A stretch of DNA of 64,000 nucleotides from an uncultured Holophagaceae bacterium (GTDB lineage: Bacteria > Acidobacteriota > Holophagae > Holophagales > Holophagaceae): positions 186,001 through 250,000 of the forward strand of contig CAIWKE010000003.1 in the NCBI GenBank assembly GCA_903913215.1, in the 5' to 3' direction. The notes beneath the pieces were generated by a model that made no database searches, had not been told where the DNA came from, and saw only the letters and a list, made by a program, of their open reading frames with translations. Positions 36,187 through 45,314 of the stretch are shown in pieces (position 1 is the first letter of the stretch; each line of letters opens with the position of its first letter). Position numbers and translations under genes: made by a program.

Positions 36187-38772
36187 TCAAGGCTCCCTGG
36201 AAGCCGCCCTTCCCCAGTACCGTCGGGCGGCCGGCTCAATCACACAGGTGCAGCGCTGAGTGCGCGGACCCACCTGGCTGAGGGGAAGGGCGCGGAAGCC
36301 GAGCGCCAAGGCTGGAGAACCGGGCCGGAGGGCATAGTCATCCAGCCCCGGCTGCCTGAAGCGTGGATCGCCCACCACGGAGGCGGCATCCCTGCCCTGC
36401 TGCCGCCACCGGGACAAGCTCTCGCTCCCACCGGGCCCGAAGGTCGGCAGGACGCCCCGGGGCGGGAAGTAGAGATTCCGGTCGATGTGGAGCACCTCCG
36501 GTCCGAGGGCCCCGGTCTCGAGGGCGGCCGCCTCGGGATTCGAGTAGGCGAAGATGTTGCCAACCACCTGCAGGCCCCTGGAGTTCTGCTGAAAGTTGGC
36601 GATGGTGCCCTGAGCTGTCTGACCATCCACGAAGAGGTTGTTGAAGATGCGGTTGTCACGGCCTCCCTGCACCATGAAGCCACCGTTCCAGGTCCGGCAC
36701 ACCACGTTCCCAGTCACCTCGTAGCCGCTGGCGAAGGAATCGAGGTAGATGCCCCAGGACACGTAACTGGGCGCTCCGAACAGAGAGGAGTAACCGATGG
36801 TGTCGGCCACCAGATTGTTCCGCAGGCTGCTGCCGCTGCGGAAGGCCCGGTCCTGCTGCGTGACCTCGATGCCTCCGGTATCCGAGGTCTCCAGGTTGGT
36901 GTTCTGGATCCGGTTGAACTCGACGACGTTGCGCGAGCCAGGATCCTTCAGAGAGATGCCGTACCGGGAGGAGTCGTGGATCGCGTTGTGCGAGAGAGTG
37001 TTGTCGGAGGCTCCCGCCCCGACGAGGACAATCCCCCCCACGTGCTGGTAGGCCTCACCCAGGTGGTGGATATGGTTGTCAGCCACCGTGTTTGCGCGGC
37101 TGCCCAGGATCAGGACGCCGCCCCCACCCAGGTGGGCCATGTCGCAGTCCTTGACCCCATTCCGCTCCCCCCCGGCGATGCAGACGGCATAGGTGCCGAG
37201 GTTCAGGAAGCGGCAGGCCTCCACGAGGCAACCCTCCGTTTCCCGCAGGCTGAGGGCCCCCTCCTCCCCGACGCCGAAGCCCGCGCTGGCCCCACTCTGA
37301 GCCCAGTCGGTGTTCCGGAGGGTGAGCCCCCGGAAGCGCAGGTACCGCACGGGATTCCCCGTCGCAGAATCCCCCTCCACCTGGATCAGGCGGCGGGTCC
37401 GGGGGGCCACCACCTCGCTCCGGGCCGAAAAGCCCTCCCGCGGCAGGTAGTCGAGGCGGCCCGCTGCGGCGTCCAGGTACCATTCACCTGGGCTATCCAG
37501 CTCCTCGCGTACGTTTTCGATGTAGTAGCGGTCCCCGGGGCTCAGGGAGGCACCAGCTTCCGGTCCACCCAGCTGCAGGCGGCGCTCCTGCGGGTCGTAA
37601 CCGACCAGGGACAGAATCTCCGAGTAGGCCCGGCACTCCCCGGAGGGGAAGATGTGCAGCTCCGCCTCGGGCGCCCGCAGCCAAGCCTCCCGGAACTCGC
37701 CGGGGCCGCACCAGATGACGTCTTTGGGGCCCGGGCTCAGGGTGCCCACCGTGAGCTGCCGGGCGTGGGAGCGGTTGAAGCTCCGGGCTGACAGGGCCAG
37801 CAGGTGCTCGGGCCCCGTGGCCGGGCGGCCTGGCGCCCAGGCAACGCCGTCACAGAGGGCCAGGGCATCGAAGGTCAGGCCACCGCCCTGCTGGTTCTGC
37901 CAGCGGAGCCGGTGCTCGCCCTGGCTGAGCCGGAGCGTGGCCACCCGGGCCCAGCGGGCCGGAACCCAGCCCCCAGTGTCACGCAGGTCGGCCAGGGGCC
38001 GGGGGGCACCGTGGTCGAGGCTCACCGTGCAGCGCCCGGTCATGGAAGCATGCCCATAGGGCGCATTCAGGCAGCCGTAGTGCAGCCAGAGGGTGTAGTC
38101 CCCGGACGCGGCCACATGGATCGGGTATTCGAGCCAGTCACCGGGGTTATGGATACCGCCCACGGCCACGCCGAGCGGCAGGGTTCCGGCCGCCGCCGAG
38201 GCATAGAGGAAGCCCTTCCGGGCGGGATCGGCCGGATGGAGATTGGGATACCGGGCCCGGATCTCCCTCCGCCCATCCACGAAGAGCGACCGGAAGTTCC
38301 AGGCACCTCCCTTCGCCTCGGGCAGGTCGAAGGTGATGATGCCCCCGGAAGCCACCCGGTGGCCATTCAGGCGGCGGCCGCCAATGAGCTCTGGGGTCTC
38401 TCCCGGATAGGCGGCATAGGTGATCGGCGCGTGCTCGGTGCCCGAATCTTCGGGACCAAAGGTGACGGCCCCGTCCAGGCAATAGCTCCCCCCCCGGAGC
38501 TGGACCGTGATGGGCCCTACTGGAGCCTTCGCCCGGAGGGCACGGATGGCATCCCGTGCCCGGGAGATCGAAGCGAAGGGCCCGTCGCTGCCCTCTGGGT
38601 TCGGCGCTGCCAGGCGGCCCGACCACGAGTCCTTCCCAGCCGGAGAGACATAGAGGAACCGCTCAGGGAACTCCGCGCAGAGTGTCTGGCCCGTGACCAG
38701 GGCCAGGAGCAGGGACAGGCGAACCAGAAATTTCAGGCTGCCGTGTGTTTCAGCAGGGGCCGGCATCGTCAT
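36187..38772 (-). CDS. Secreted right-handed beta-helix protein with an inserted carbohydrate-binding-like module
   Basis: Predicted 861-residue exported protein. A cleavable signal peptide (hydrophobic LVRLSLLLALVTG, cleavage probably after TLCA) is followed by FLYVSPAGKDSWSGRLAAP, the opening strand of many glycan-acting beta-helices, then GGSYCLDGAVTFGPEDSG. Residues about 215-320 resemble a CBM6/35-like module (DWLEYPIHVAASGDYTLWLHYG, GGLTFDALALCDG). The rest has beta-helix turns (VADNHIHHLG, SHNAIHDSS, FNRIQNT). It is a distant relative of paralogues A and B. The start at 38772 follows GGAGG; a TTG 15 bases up is an alternative. Probably cuts, epimerises or binds a polysaccharide; not shown. 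Confidence 0.82.
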   Translation of the reverse strand: MTMPAPAETHGSLKFLVRLSLLLALVTGQTLCAEFPERFLYVSPAGKDSWSGRLAAPNPEGSDGPFASISRARDAIRALRAKAPVGPITVQLRGGSYCLDGAVTFGPEDSGTEHAPITYAAYPGETPELIGGRRLNGHRVASGGIITFDLPEAKGGAWNFRSLFVDGRREIRARYPNLHPADPARKGFLYASAAAGTLPLGVAVGGIHNPGDWLEYPIHVAASGDYTLWLHYGCLNAPYGHASMTGRCTVSLDHGAPRPLADLRDTGGWVPARWARVATLRLSQGEHRLRWQNQQGGGLTFDALALCDGVAWAPGRPATGPEHLLALSARSFNRSHARQLTVGTLSPGPKDVIWCGPGEFREAWLRAPEAELHIFPSGECRAYSEILSLVGYDPQERRLQLGGPEAGASLSPGDRYYIENVREELDSPGEWYLDAAAGRLDYLPREGFSARSEVVAPRTRRLIQVEGDSATGNPVRYLRFRGLTLRNTDWAQSGASAGFGVGEEGALSLRETEGCLVEACRFLNLGTYAVCIAGGERNGVKDCDMAHLGGGGVLILGSRANTVADNHIHHLGEAYQHVGGIVLVGAGASDNTLSHNAIHDSSRYGISLKDPGSRNVVEFNRIQNTNLETSDTGGIEVTQQDRAFRSGSSLRNNLVADTIGYSSLFGAPSYVSWGIYLDSFASGYEVTGNVVCRTWNGGFMVQGGRDNRIFNNLFVDGQTAQGTIANFQQNSRGLQVVGNIFAYSNPEAAALETGALGPEVLHIDRNLYFPPRGVLPTFGPGGSESLSRWRQQGRDAASVVGDPRFRQPGLDDYALRPGSPALALGFRALPLSQVGPRTQRCTCVIEPAARRYWGRAASREP

Positions 38773-39151
38773 CCTCTGCACCTCCAAGAACCTTAGGGCG
38801 GCTGCCCTGCCGGCCGACCTTTCAGCGTGTTTTTCATAACCATCCTACGACGGATGTTGACTTCAGAGCGGACCATGATGATGCTGGATGGAGCCATCCC
38901 TGGCTCCGGAACCAGGGAAACAGACTCGAAAAACCCCCTTGTCGGAGGCACGGATTGAACCTCGCGCCATCTGCACTTGACCGGGTTAGACAGGCGGGGG
39001 ATCCCACCCGAGGATCGGCCGGACAGCTGGGCTTTTCCTCCGGAACGGCGCCCACTACCTGCTTGTGCGGGGAATCCCGTGCCACGTCCTTTCAAGCGAA
39101 CGGCACCGGTGCCGGGCGCGTCCCCCCCATCGCGTGACTTGGAGACGGCCC
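38773..39151. other. Divergent intergenic region between the beta-helix gene and capE
   Basis: About 380 bases that should carry both divergent promoters. No convincing boxes, no sigma-54 motif and no terminator were recognised; short frames on both strands look random. Confidence 0.45.
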
Positions 39152-40204
39152 ATGTCCAGCCCTCTTGATCTGAAGAATGCCACCCTGCTCATCACAGGTG
39201 GCACAGGCTCCTTCGGCAATGTCGTGCTGAAGAAGTACCTCGAGATCGGGATCGGCGAAGTCCGCGTGTTCAGCCGGGACGAGAAGAAGCAGGACGACAT
39301 GCGGCACCACTACAAGGATGACCGCGTCAAATACTACATCGGCGATATCCGGGACCACGGCAGCATCTTCTCCGCCTTGCGGGGCGTGGACTATGTCTTC
39401 CACGCCGCCGCCCTCAAGCAGGTTCCCTCCTGCGAGTTCTATCCCCTGGAGGCGGTGCGGACCAACGTGCTCGGTACCTCCAACCTGCTGCATGCCGCCA
39501 GCCAGCTGGAGGTGCAGCGGGTCGTCTGCCTCAGCACCGACAAGGCCGTTTATCCCATCAACGCCATGGGCATCTCCAAGGCCATGATGGAAAAGGTGGC
39601 CCTGGCCGAGTCCCGCAACTTCGGCCCCAAGGGGCCCGTCGTCTGCGTGACCCGCTATGGCAATGTGATGGCCTCCCGGGGCTCGGTCATCCCCCTCTTC
39701 CTCGACCAGATCCGCTCCGGCAAACCCATGACGGTGACAGATCCTGAGATGACGCGCTTCCTCATGCACCTGGACACCGCGGTCGAGCTGGTGGAGTTCG
39801 CCTTCACCCACGGACAGAACGGCGACACCTTCGTGCGGAAGGCCCCCGCCTCCACCATCCGGGAGCTGGCCCAGGCCATCAAGGAACTCCTCCAGGCGGA
39901 GAATGAGGTCGAAGTCATCGGCACCCGGCATGGCGAGAAGCGCTACGAGAGCCTGCTCTCCCGGGAAGAGCGGGTGCGGGCTGATGACCTGGGAGACTAC
40001 TTCAGCGTGCCTGCCGACTCGCGGGACCTCAACTATTCCAAGTATTTCTCCGAGGGCAACGTCGAGGTCTCGCAGAGCGAGGAGTATCACTCTCACAACG
40101 CCTACCGCCTCTCGATGTCCGAGATCAAGGAGCTCCTGCTCTCGCTCGACTGCGTCCGGGATGCCATGGCCGAACGCGGCCTCCAGCCGGAGTTCGCCCG
40201 ATGA
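39152..40204 (+). CDS. capE: UDP-GlcNAc 4,6-dehydratase/5-epimerase (CapE/FnlA)
   Basis: Predicted 350-residue soluble SDR enzyme, first step of UDP-L-FucNAc synthesis. Visible: ITGGTGSFGNVVLKKYL, the VFSRDEKKQDDMRHHY segment, FHAAALKQVPSCEFYP, STDKAVYPINAMGISKAMMEK with Met in place of the SDR Tyr, and the substrate part VRKAPASTIRELAQA. These are hallmarks of the short FlaA1-like group. Start at 39152 is supported by GGAG seven bases upstream. It overlaps capG by four bases (ATGA), so the two are translated together. Confidence 0.95.
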   Translation: MSSPLDLKNATLLITGGTGSFGNVVLKKYLEIGIGEVRVFSRDEKKQDDMRHHYKDDRVKYYIGDIRDHGSIFSALRGVDYVFHAAALKQVPSCEFYPLEAVRTNVLGTSNLLHAASQLEVQRVVCLSTDKAVYPINAMGISKAMMEKVALAESRNFGPKGPVVCVTRYGNVMASRGSVIPLFLDQIRSGKPMTVTDPEMTRFLMHLDTAVELVEFAFTHGQNGDTFVRKAPASTIRELAQAIKELLQAENEVEVIGTRHGEKRYESLLSREERVRADDLGDYFSVPADSRDLNYSKYFSEGNVEVSQSEEYHSHNAYRLSMSEIKELLLSLDCVRDAMAERGLQPEFAR

Positions 40205-41331
40205 AGAAGCTTCGCATCGTCACAGTCGTCGGCACGCGCCCGGAGATCATCCGGCTCTCCCGGGTCATCACCCGCCTGGAGGCCGTGGCCGACCACCAGC
40301 TCATCCACACTGGCCAGAACTACGACTATGAGCTGAACCAGGTCTTCTTCGAGCAACTGGGCCTGCGCAAGCCAGACCATTTCCTGGAGGTCGCGGGGGG
40401 CAGCCTCGCCGAGACCATCGGCAACATCATCGCCCGGGTCGACAAGGTGCTCGAGGCCCAGCAGCCGGATGCTCTGCTGGTGCTGGGCGACACCAACAGC
40501 TGCCTGTCGGTCCTGCCCGCCAAGCGCCGCAAGATCCCCATCTTTCACATGGAGGCGGGGAACCGCTGCTTCGACCAGCGCGTTCCCGAGGAGTCCAACC
40601 GCAAGGTGGTGGACCATCTGGCGGACATCAACCTGCCCTACAGCAGCCACGGCCGGGAGAACCTCCTGCGCGAAGGCCTGCCCACGGACCGCATCATCAA
40701 GACCGGCAGCCCGATGCTGGAAGTGCTCCAGGCCTACCGCGAGGGGATCACGGGCTCCGACATCCTCCAGCGCCTGGGCCTGACCCCCCAGGACTACTTC
40801 CTGGTGAGCTGCCACCGCGAAGAGAACGTTGATTCCGACGTGAACCTGCCGAAGTTCGTGGCCCTCCTGAACCACCTCGCGCAGGTCCACGGCAAGCGGG
40901 TGATCGTCTCCACCCATCCCCGCACCCGCAAGCGGCTTGAGTCCGGGGGACACCAGACCGATGCCCTGGTGGAGCTGATCAAGCCCTTCGGCTACTTCGA
41001 CTACGTGAAGCTCCAGGAGCAGGCCTTCCTGGTCCTCTCGGACAGTGGCACCATCACTGAGGAGTCCTCCATCCTGGACTTCCCGGCCCTGAATCTCCGC
41101 GAGGCCCACGAGCGGCCCGAGGGCATGGAGGAGGGCGCCGTGATCATGACCGGCATGGAGATCGACCGGGTCGAGCAGGCCCTCCAGGTGCTGCGCTCCA
41201 GCCCTCGCCGGGACGGACGCCGGACGCGGCTCGTGGCCGACTACGACGCTCCCCAGGTCTCCGAAACAGTGGTCCGGGCCATCTTCAGCTACGTGGACTT
41301 CGTCAACCGCTTCGTGTGGCGCAAAGCCTGA
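40201..41331 (+). CDS. capG: UDP-N-acetyl sugar 2-epimerase (CapG/FnlC, non-hydrolysing)
   Basis: Predicted 376-residue GT-B-fold epimerase that completes UDP-L-FucNAc synthesis by epimerising C2. Visible: VVGTRPEIIRLSRVI, HTGQNYDYELNQVFFEQL, VLGDTNSCLSVLPAKRRKIPIFHMEAGNRCFDQRVPEESNR, SCHREENVD and SDSGTITEESSILDFPALNLREAHERPE. The variant HMEAGNRCFDQRVPEE is the FnlC/CapG type rather than WecB (which has RTGD). It starts inside the capE stop codon and ends directly against the convergent sugar transferase gene. Confidence 0.93.
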   Translation: MKKLRIVTVVGTRPEIIRLSRVITRLEAVADHQLIHTGQNYDYELNQVFFEQLGLRKPDHFLEVAGGSLAETIGNIIARVDKVLEAQQPDALLVLGDTNSCLSVLPAKRRKIPIFHMEAGNRCFDQRVPEESNRKVVDHLADINLPYSSHGRENLLREGLPTDRIIKTGSPMLEVLQAYREGITGSDILQRLGLTPQDYFLVSCHREENVDSDVNLPKFVALLNHLAQVHGKRVIVSTHPRTRKRLESGGHQTDALVELIKPFGYFDYVKLQEQAFLVLSDSGTITEESSILDFPALNLREAHERPEGMEEGAVIMTGMEIDRVEQALQVLRSSPRRDGRRTRLVADYDAPQVSETVVRAIFSYVDFVNRFVWRKA

Positions 41332-41946
41332 TCAGGCCCGGTCCCCCTGCAGCCTCGCCTCCGGGTAGAGGCCAAGGGTGGCGAGGATCACCAGGAAATC
41401 CGTGCGCAGGTTTGCGCGGACGGCGTAGTCCAGGTTGATGCGGATCTTGTCCGGCAGCAGTACCTGGATGTAGGTCTCGTCGGGGTTCTCGGCCTCGGCC
41501 AGCAGCTCACTTTCGTTCCGGTACTTGATGGAAGCCAGGTCCGTGATGCCTGGACGCAGGGCCAGGATGGCGCGCTGGGACTCCGTGTAGAGGTCCACGT
41601 AGCGGGGCACCTCGGGCCGAGGCCCCACCAGGCTCATCTCTCCTACCAGGACATTCAGCAGCTGCGGAATCTCGTCCAGCTTGGTGGCCCGCAGGCGGCG
41701 CCCGATCCGAGTGATCCGGGGATCCTGGCCCACGGTGATGGAACGGCCCTGGCGCTCGGCATCCACGACCATGGTTCGGAATTTCCAGATCCCGAAGGGG
41801 CGTCCGCCCCGGCCGATGCGCACCTGGCGGAAGAAGACGGGCCCGCCGTCCTCGGCTTTGACCGCCAGGGCCACCAGGAGCAGCAAAGGCGACAGCAGCG
41901 CCAGCCCCAAGGCGGACCAGAAGAGATCGAAGAGGCGCTTCGGCAT
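41332..41946 (-). CDS. Undecaprenyl-phosphate sugar-1-phosphate transferase (PglC-like, small type)
   Basis: Predicted 204-residue monotopic inner-membrane enzyme that starts repeat-unit assembly by moving a sugar-1-phosphate onto undecaprenyl phosphate. Visible: KRLFDLFWSALGLALLSPLLLLVALAV membrane re-entrant helix, VFFRQVRIGRGGRPFGIWKFRTM, the catalytic-type region RATKLDEIPQLLNVLVGEMSLVGPRPEVP, and LRPGITDLAS. The short length without an extra membrane domain matches PglC/WbaP-core enzymes. Adjacent to the DegT aminotransferase gene (one-base gap), which fits a UDP-4-amino-sugar-derived first sugar (inference). Confidence 0.92.
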   Translation of the reverse strand: MPKRLFDLFWSALGLALLSPLLLLVALAVKAEDGGPVFFRQVRIGRGGRPFGIWKFRTMVVDAERQGRSITVGQDPRITRIGRRLRATKLDEIPQLLNVLVGEMSLVGPRPEVPRYVDLYTESQRAILALRPGITDLASIKYRNESELLAEAENPDETYIQVLLPDKIRINLDYAVRANLRTDFLVILATLGLYPEARLQGDRA

Positions 41947-41947
41947 G

Positions 41948-43105
41948 CTAGGCCAGATTGGACAGGATCAGCTCGCGTACGGCCTGGATCACGTCGTCGA
42001 CATCCTCATCCGTGAGGGCGGCATGCAGCGGCAGGCTCAGCATCCGACTGTAAGCGTCGGCCGCGACGGGGAGGTCCTCGGCCCGGTAGCCATACTTGTC
42101 CCGGTAGTAGGGGTGCATGTGGACCGGCAGGTAGTGGACCGAGGTGCCGATGTTCCTGGACTTCAGCTCGTCGATGAAGGTGTTGCGGTCGATCCGGAGC
42201 TGCTCCAGGCGCAGGCGGATCACGTAGAGGTGCCAGCTCGAATGGGCCCAGGGCAGCTCCACGGGGAGTTCCAGGGCCGTGAGATCCTTGAAACCGGCCT
42301 CGTAGCGAGCCACCACCTCCCGGCGCCGTGCCTGGAAGCTGCCGAGCCGCTTGAGCTGGGCGAGACCGATGGCCGCCTGCATGTCCGTCATGTTGTATTT
42401 GAAGCCGGGCAGGACCACCTCGTAGTACCAGGAGCCGGAGCGGTCGAAGCGCTTCCAGGCATCGCGGTTCATGCCGTGGTGGCCGATGATCCGGGACTTG
42501 TCGACGAGGGACTGCTCCCCCGTGAGGCAGCCTCCCTCGACCGTCGTGAGGTTTTTGGTTGCATAGAAGCTGAAGGCCGCGAGGTTGGCTCGGGATCCAA
42601 TGAGGCGCCCCTTGTAGCGGGTGGAGATGGCGTGGGCCGCATCTTCCAGGAGGAACAGGCCATGCTGGGCCGCCAGCGCATCCAGCTCGTCCAGGTGGGC
42701 CGGGTGGCCGCCGTAGTGCACCGGCAGGAGCACCTTGGTGCGGGGCGTGATGGCCGCCCTGACGGCCTCCGGGTCCATGGTCAGGGTGTCCGGGCAAACG
42801 TCCACCAGGATCGGCCTTGCCCCCACGTGCTCAACGACGTTGGCCGTGGCACAGAATGTCATGGCTGGGACGATCACCTCGTCACCGGGGCCCACCCCCA
42901 GGGCCACCAGGCCCACGTGGAGGCCCGCGGTGCAGGAGTTCAGGGCGACCACCGCCGGGGCCCCCAGATAGGTCTTCAATTCCCCCTCGAAGGCCACGGT
43001 CTTGGGGCCAGTGGTCACCCAGGGAGTGCAGAGCGTTTCCATCACCCCCGCGCGTTCAGCCTCGCCGATGGTCGGGGGATTGTAGGAGAGAAATTCCTTC
43101 CGCAT
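41948..43105 (-). CDS. DegT/DnrJ/EryC1-type PLP aminotransferase for a nucleotide-linked 4-keto sugar
   Basis: Predicted 385-residue PLP enzyme. Visible: SCTAGLHVGLVALGVGPGDEVIVPAMTFCATANVVEHVGA, the LEDAAHAISTRYKG segment with the PLP-contacting Asp, and FSFYATKNLTTVEGG with the Schiff-base Lys. These define the sugar aminotransferases (PglE/ArnB/VioA/PseC group). It would place an amino group at C4 of a UDP-4-keto-6-deoxy sugar such as the product of the dehydratase at 5038. Co-directional with the sugar transferase gene just downstream. Exact sugar unknown. Confidence 0.92.
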   Translation of the reverse strand: MRKEFLSYNPPTIGEAERAGVMETLCTPWVTTGPKTVAFEGELKTYLGAPAVVALNSCTAGLHVGLVALGVGPGDEVIVPAMTFCATANVVEHVGARPILVDVCPDTLTMDPEAVRAAITPRTKVLLPVHYGGHPAHLDELDALAAQHGLFLLEDAAHAISTRYKGRLIGSRANLAAFSFYATKNLTTVEGGCLTGEQSLVDKSRIIGHHGMNRDAWKRFDRSGSWYYEVVLPGFKYNMTDMQAAIGLAQLKRLGSFQARRREVVARYEAGFKDLTALELPVELPWAHSSWHLYVIRLRLEQLRIDRNTFIDELKSRNIGTSVHYLPVHMHPYYRDKYGYRAEDLPVAADAYSRMLSLPLHAALTDEDVDDVIQAVRELILSNLA

Positions 43106-43185
43106 GTCAGATCCTTCAGTTCAGGGCCAGCGTTGTCACCTGGGCCAGGGTCAAGGCAGGGGGCGTAATTACACACAAGAGGGAT

Positions 43186-44484
43186 TCAGCCTTGGTCTCC
43201 GAGCAAGCCGAGCTGCGGGTCGGTACCCCCGCTGGACTTGCCGAGCAATTCGTCGAACAGCCGGATGTGGGTTGCGATGGCGACTCGGCGGGAGAGGTGC
43301 GCTTCCACATAGGCCCGGCCCTGAAGTCCCTCGGTCTGGACGCGACTGGGTGAGTCCCGATAGGCGAGGATGGCCTGGGCCAGAGACTCTGGATCCTCGG
43401 GGGACAGCACCGAGCCGGAGCGGCTTTCCTGGATCACCTGGGCAAGGGAGCTGCCCTCCTCCACACAACAGAGCACAGGCCGACCCGCAGCAAGGTAGTT
43501 CCAGGTCTTGCTGGGAACGGCAATCTCCGCCGCACCCGGCTTCAGGGGGATCACGCCCACATCGCAGGCGTTGTAGACCGCCGGCACCCGCTCCAGGGGC
43601 TGCATGGGAAGGAAGTCGACGTTGGACATGCCCTTGCTGCGGACCTGTTCTTCCAGGGACTTCTTGGCGTTGCCGTCACCGAGGAGGACGAAGCGGATCC
43701 CGGGTTCACCCCGCAGGTATTCGGCGGCCTTCAACACGATCTCGAGGTTCTGGACGAAACCCATGTTGCCCGCATATTGGACCACGAAGGCCCCACCACA
43801 GCGGTAGTGACGGACCAGTCGGTCCTCCGCACTCGCCCTGGGCTGGATGTGCTCGGTGTCGACCCAGTTGGGAATTGTCGCCACGGCGGTGCCGGGGGCG
43901 GCCTGCTCCACATAGGTGGAGAAGGAGGGACTGATGGTCGCGACCAGATCAGAAACTCGATAGCTGGCCAGCTCCGCCTTCCTTAGCATTCGGTAGGCCA
44001 TCCCACCCGCGGGAAGCATGCCAGCAACCACCGCCGAATCCGGGAAGATGTCCTGCAGGCTGTATACCATTTTGGCCCCCTTCAGGCGGGCCAGCAGGGC
44101 GCCAACGAGGCCAGCGAGGGGCGGGGTGGAGGGGACGAAGAGCAGGTCCACCTTGGGCACGGCCAAGCCCCGGAAGAAGAAGAAGGCCAGGAACCAGAGG
44201 TACTCAAAGCCCTTGGCGAGCACTCCCATCCGCCGGATGAAGGGATTCCAGCACCGGTGGATATTCCCGTTGAAGCCCGGGCTCCTTGGGATGGGACTGG
44301 CTCCCGAGGCGGGGCGGTTGGACAGGACGGTGACCTGGTAACCGCCCTCTGCCAAGCCCTCAGCCAGATCTTTGCTGAGGTGAGTCGCGGCGCATAGGAT
44401 GGGCCAGTAGTACGCGGTCATCATCAGAACATGGGAGGGGCGGCCAGGGTTGGCCAGCTTGCCGGGCGTGGGATATGCGCTCAT
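43186..44484 (-). CDS. Glycosyltransferase family 4, WbuB/WcaI-like (possible FucNAc transferase)
   Basis: Predicted 432-residue GT-B enzyme. Visible: HVLMMTAYYWPILCAATHLSKDLAEGLAEGGYQVTVLSN, QDIFPDSAVVAGML, IPNWVDTEHIQP, VVQYAGNMGFVQNLEIVLKAA and the donor site ACDVGVIPLKPGAAEIAVPSKTWNYLAAGRPVLCCVEEGS, as in WbuB, the FucNAc transferase of E. coli O26. Because capE/F/G make UDP-L-FucNAc in this locus, a FucNAc-transferase role is attractive but inferred. First gene of the minus-strand run ending in the sugar transferase. Confidence 0.82.
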   Translation of the reverse strand: MSAYPTPGKLANPGRPSHVLMMTAYYWPILCAATHLSKDLAEGLAEGGYQVTVLSNRPASGASPIPRSPGFNGNIHRCWNPFIRRMGVLAKGFEYLWFLAFFFFRGLAVPKVDLLFVPSTPPLAGLVGALLARLKGAKMVYSLQDIFPDSAVVAGMLPAGGMAYRMLRKAELASYRVSDLVATISPSFSTYVEQAAPGTAVATIPNWVDTEHIQPRASAEDRLVRHYRCGGAFVVQYAGNMGFVQNLEIVLKAAEYLRGEPGIRFVLLGDGNAKKSLEEQVRSKGMSNVDFLPMQPLERVPAVYNACDVGVIPLKPGAAEIAVPSKTWNYLAAGRPVLCCVEEGSSLAQVIQESRSGSVLSPEDPESLAQAILAYRDSPSRVQTEGLQGRAYVEAHLSRRVAIATHIRLFDELLGKSSGGTDPQLGLLGDQG

Positions 44485-45314
44485 GCTCGCCTCGACGCAG
44501 GGGCTTGGGCCCTCAAAGTCTGGAGGCAGCGCAGGTCAGCCTGGGCGTTGATTCCACCCATCCTGGTTCTTGAAACGGTAGCGAACAATGGAGCCTCGAA
44601 TTGTTGTGGTTTCAATCCTAGACAATGGATGTTTGGTATCCCTTTTTTCCATGCCGACAGCTGGTGGGCACTGTCGGTGAGCCTGAAACCATTTCATCCT
44701 GCTTCGGCCTTTCCCGCCACTGTGAATGCAAGGCCCGACTGCTGAATCTCTGAGATCAGGCACGACCGGGGCGCCCCGGACCGGGCGCACCCGGCAGGTC
44801 TCCTCCTGAGGCACCCTGGCCAACCTTGAGTGCGGTCTGGATCAAAGCCGATCAGGCTGATGACCATGAATAAATTGCCGACGCGATAGCCCTGCACCGC
44901 GCCCCCTTCCCTGCTGGTGCGTTAGGCAACTCAGCCCCAGCCTGGCTGGGAGCCATCGCCCCATCCTTCCGCACAGCATGGTTAAATCTCTTGAGGAGCT
45001 GAAGGCCCCCCCTCTCCCCGACGAGGAGCAACCATGAGTCGAATTTGGACTGAGAATGCCTAAAGCTCTGGTCCCCAGTGGGCAGAATGACGCCGGAAAT
45101 ATTCGCGGAATGGCTCTGGTGTCAGGGTTGTCGTGTGGTTCGAACCAGGGGTTGCTATCAGTACAACTGAGGGCCGCGAAGGTTCCAGGCCTCTCCCGGC
45201 CACTGGATCATTCAGCCCTCAGGGGAGGAGGAGGTGTTTGAGTTTATGCCAGATGAGATGGCCATCGGCCCAGCAGTTCCCAGACCTGCCCCAACCCTGC
45301 AGGGAGACCGTTTG
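44485..45314. other. Long intergenic region
   Basis: About 830 bases between the WbuB-like gene and the GNAT gene. It contains a perfect 14-bp palindrome (44766-44779, GC-only) and a GGAGGAGGAGG stretch at 45224-45234 ahead of in-frame starts at 45234 and 45246 that could extend the GNAT gene. Otherwise no gene, RNA or mobile element was recognised; a weak coding-like frame at 45056-45241 has no family resemblance. Confidence 0.4.

Noticed and set aside
36052-37791. 579-codon plus-strand frame opposite the third beta-helix gene
   Set aside because: Antisense shadow; the minus-strand protein has a signal peptide and beta-helix motifs, and the plus-strand translation is low-complexity.
45056-45241. 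Small plus-strand frame upstream of the GNAT gene
   Set aside because: No ribosome site, no recognisable family and random-looking composition.
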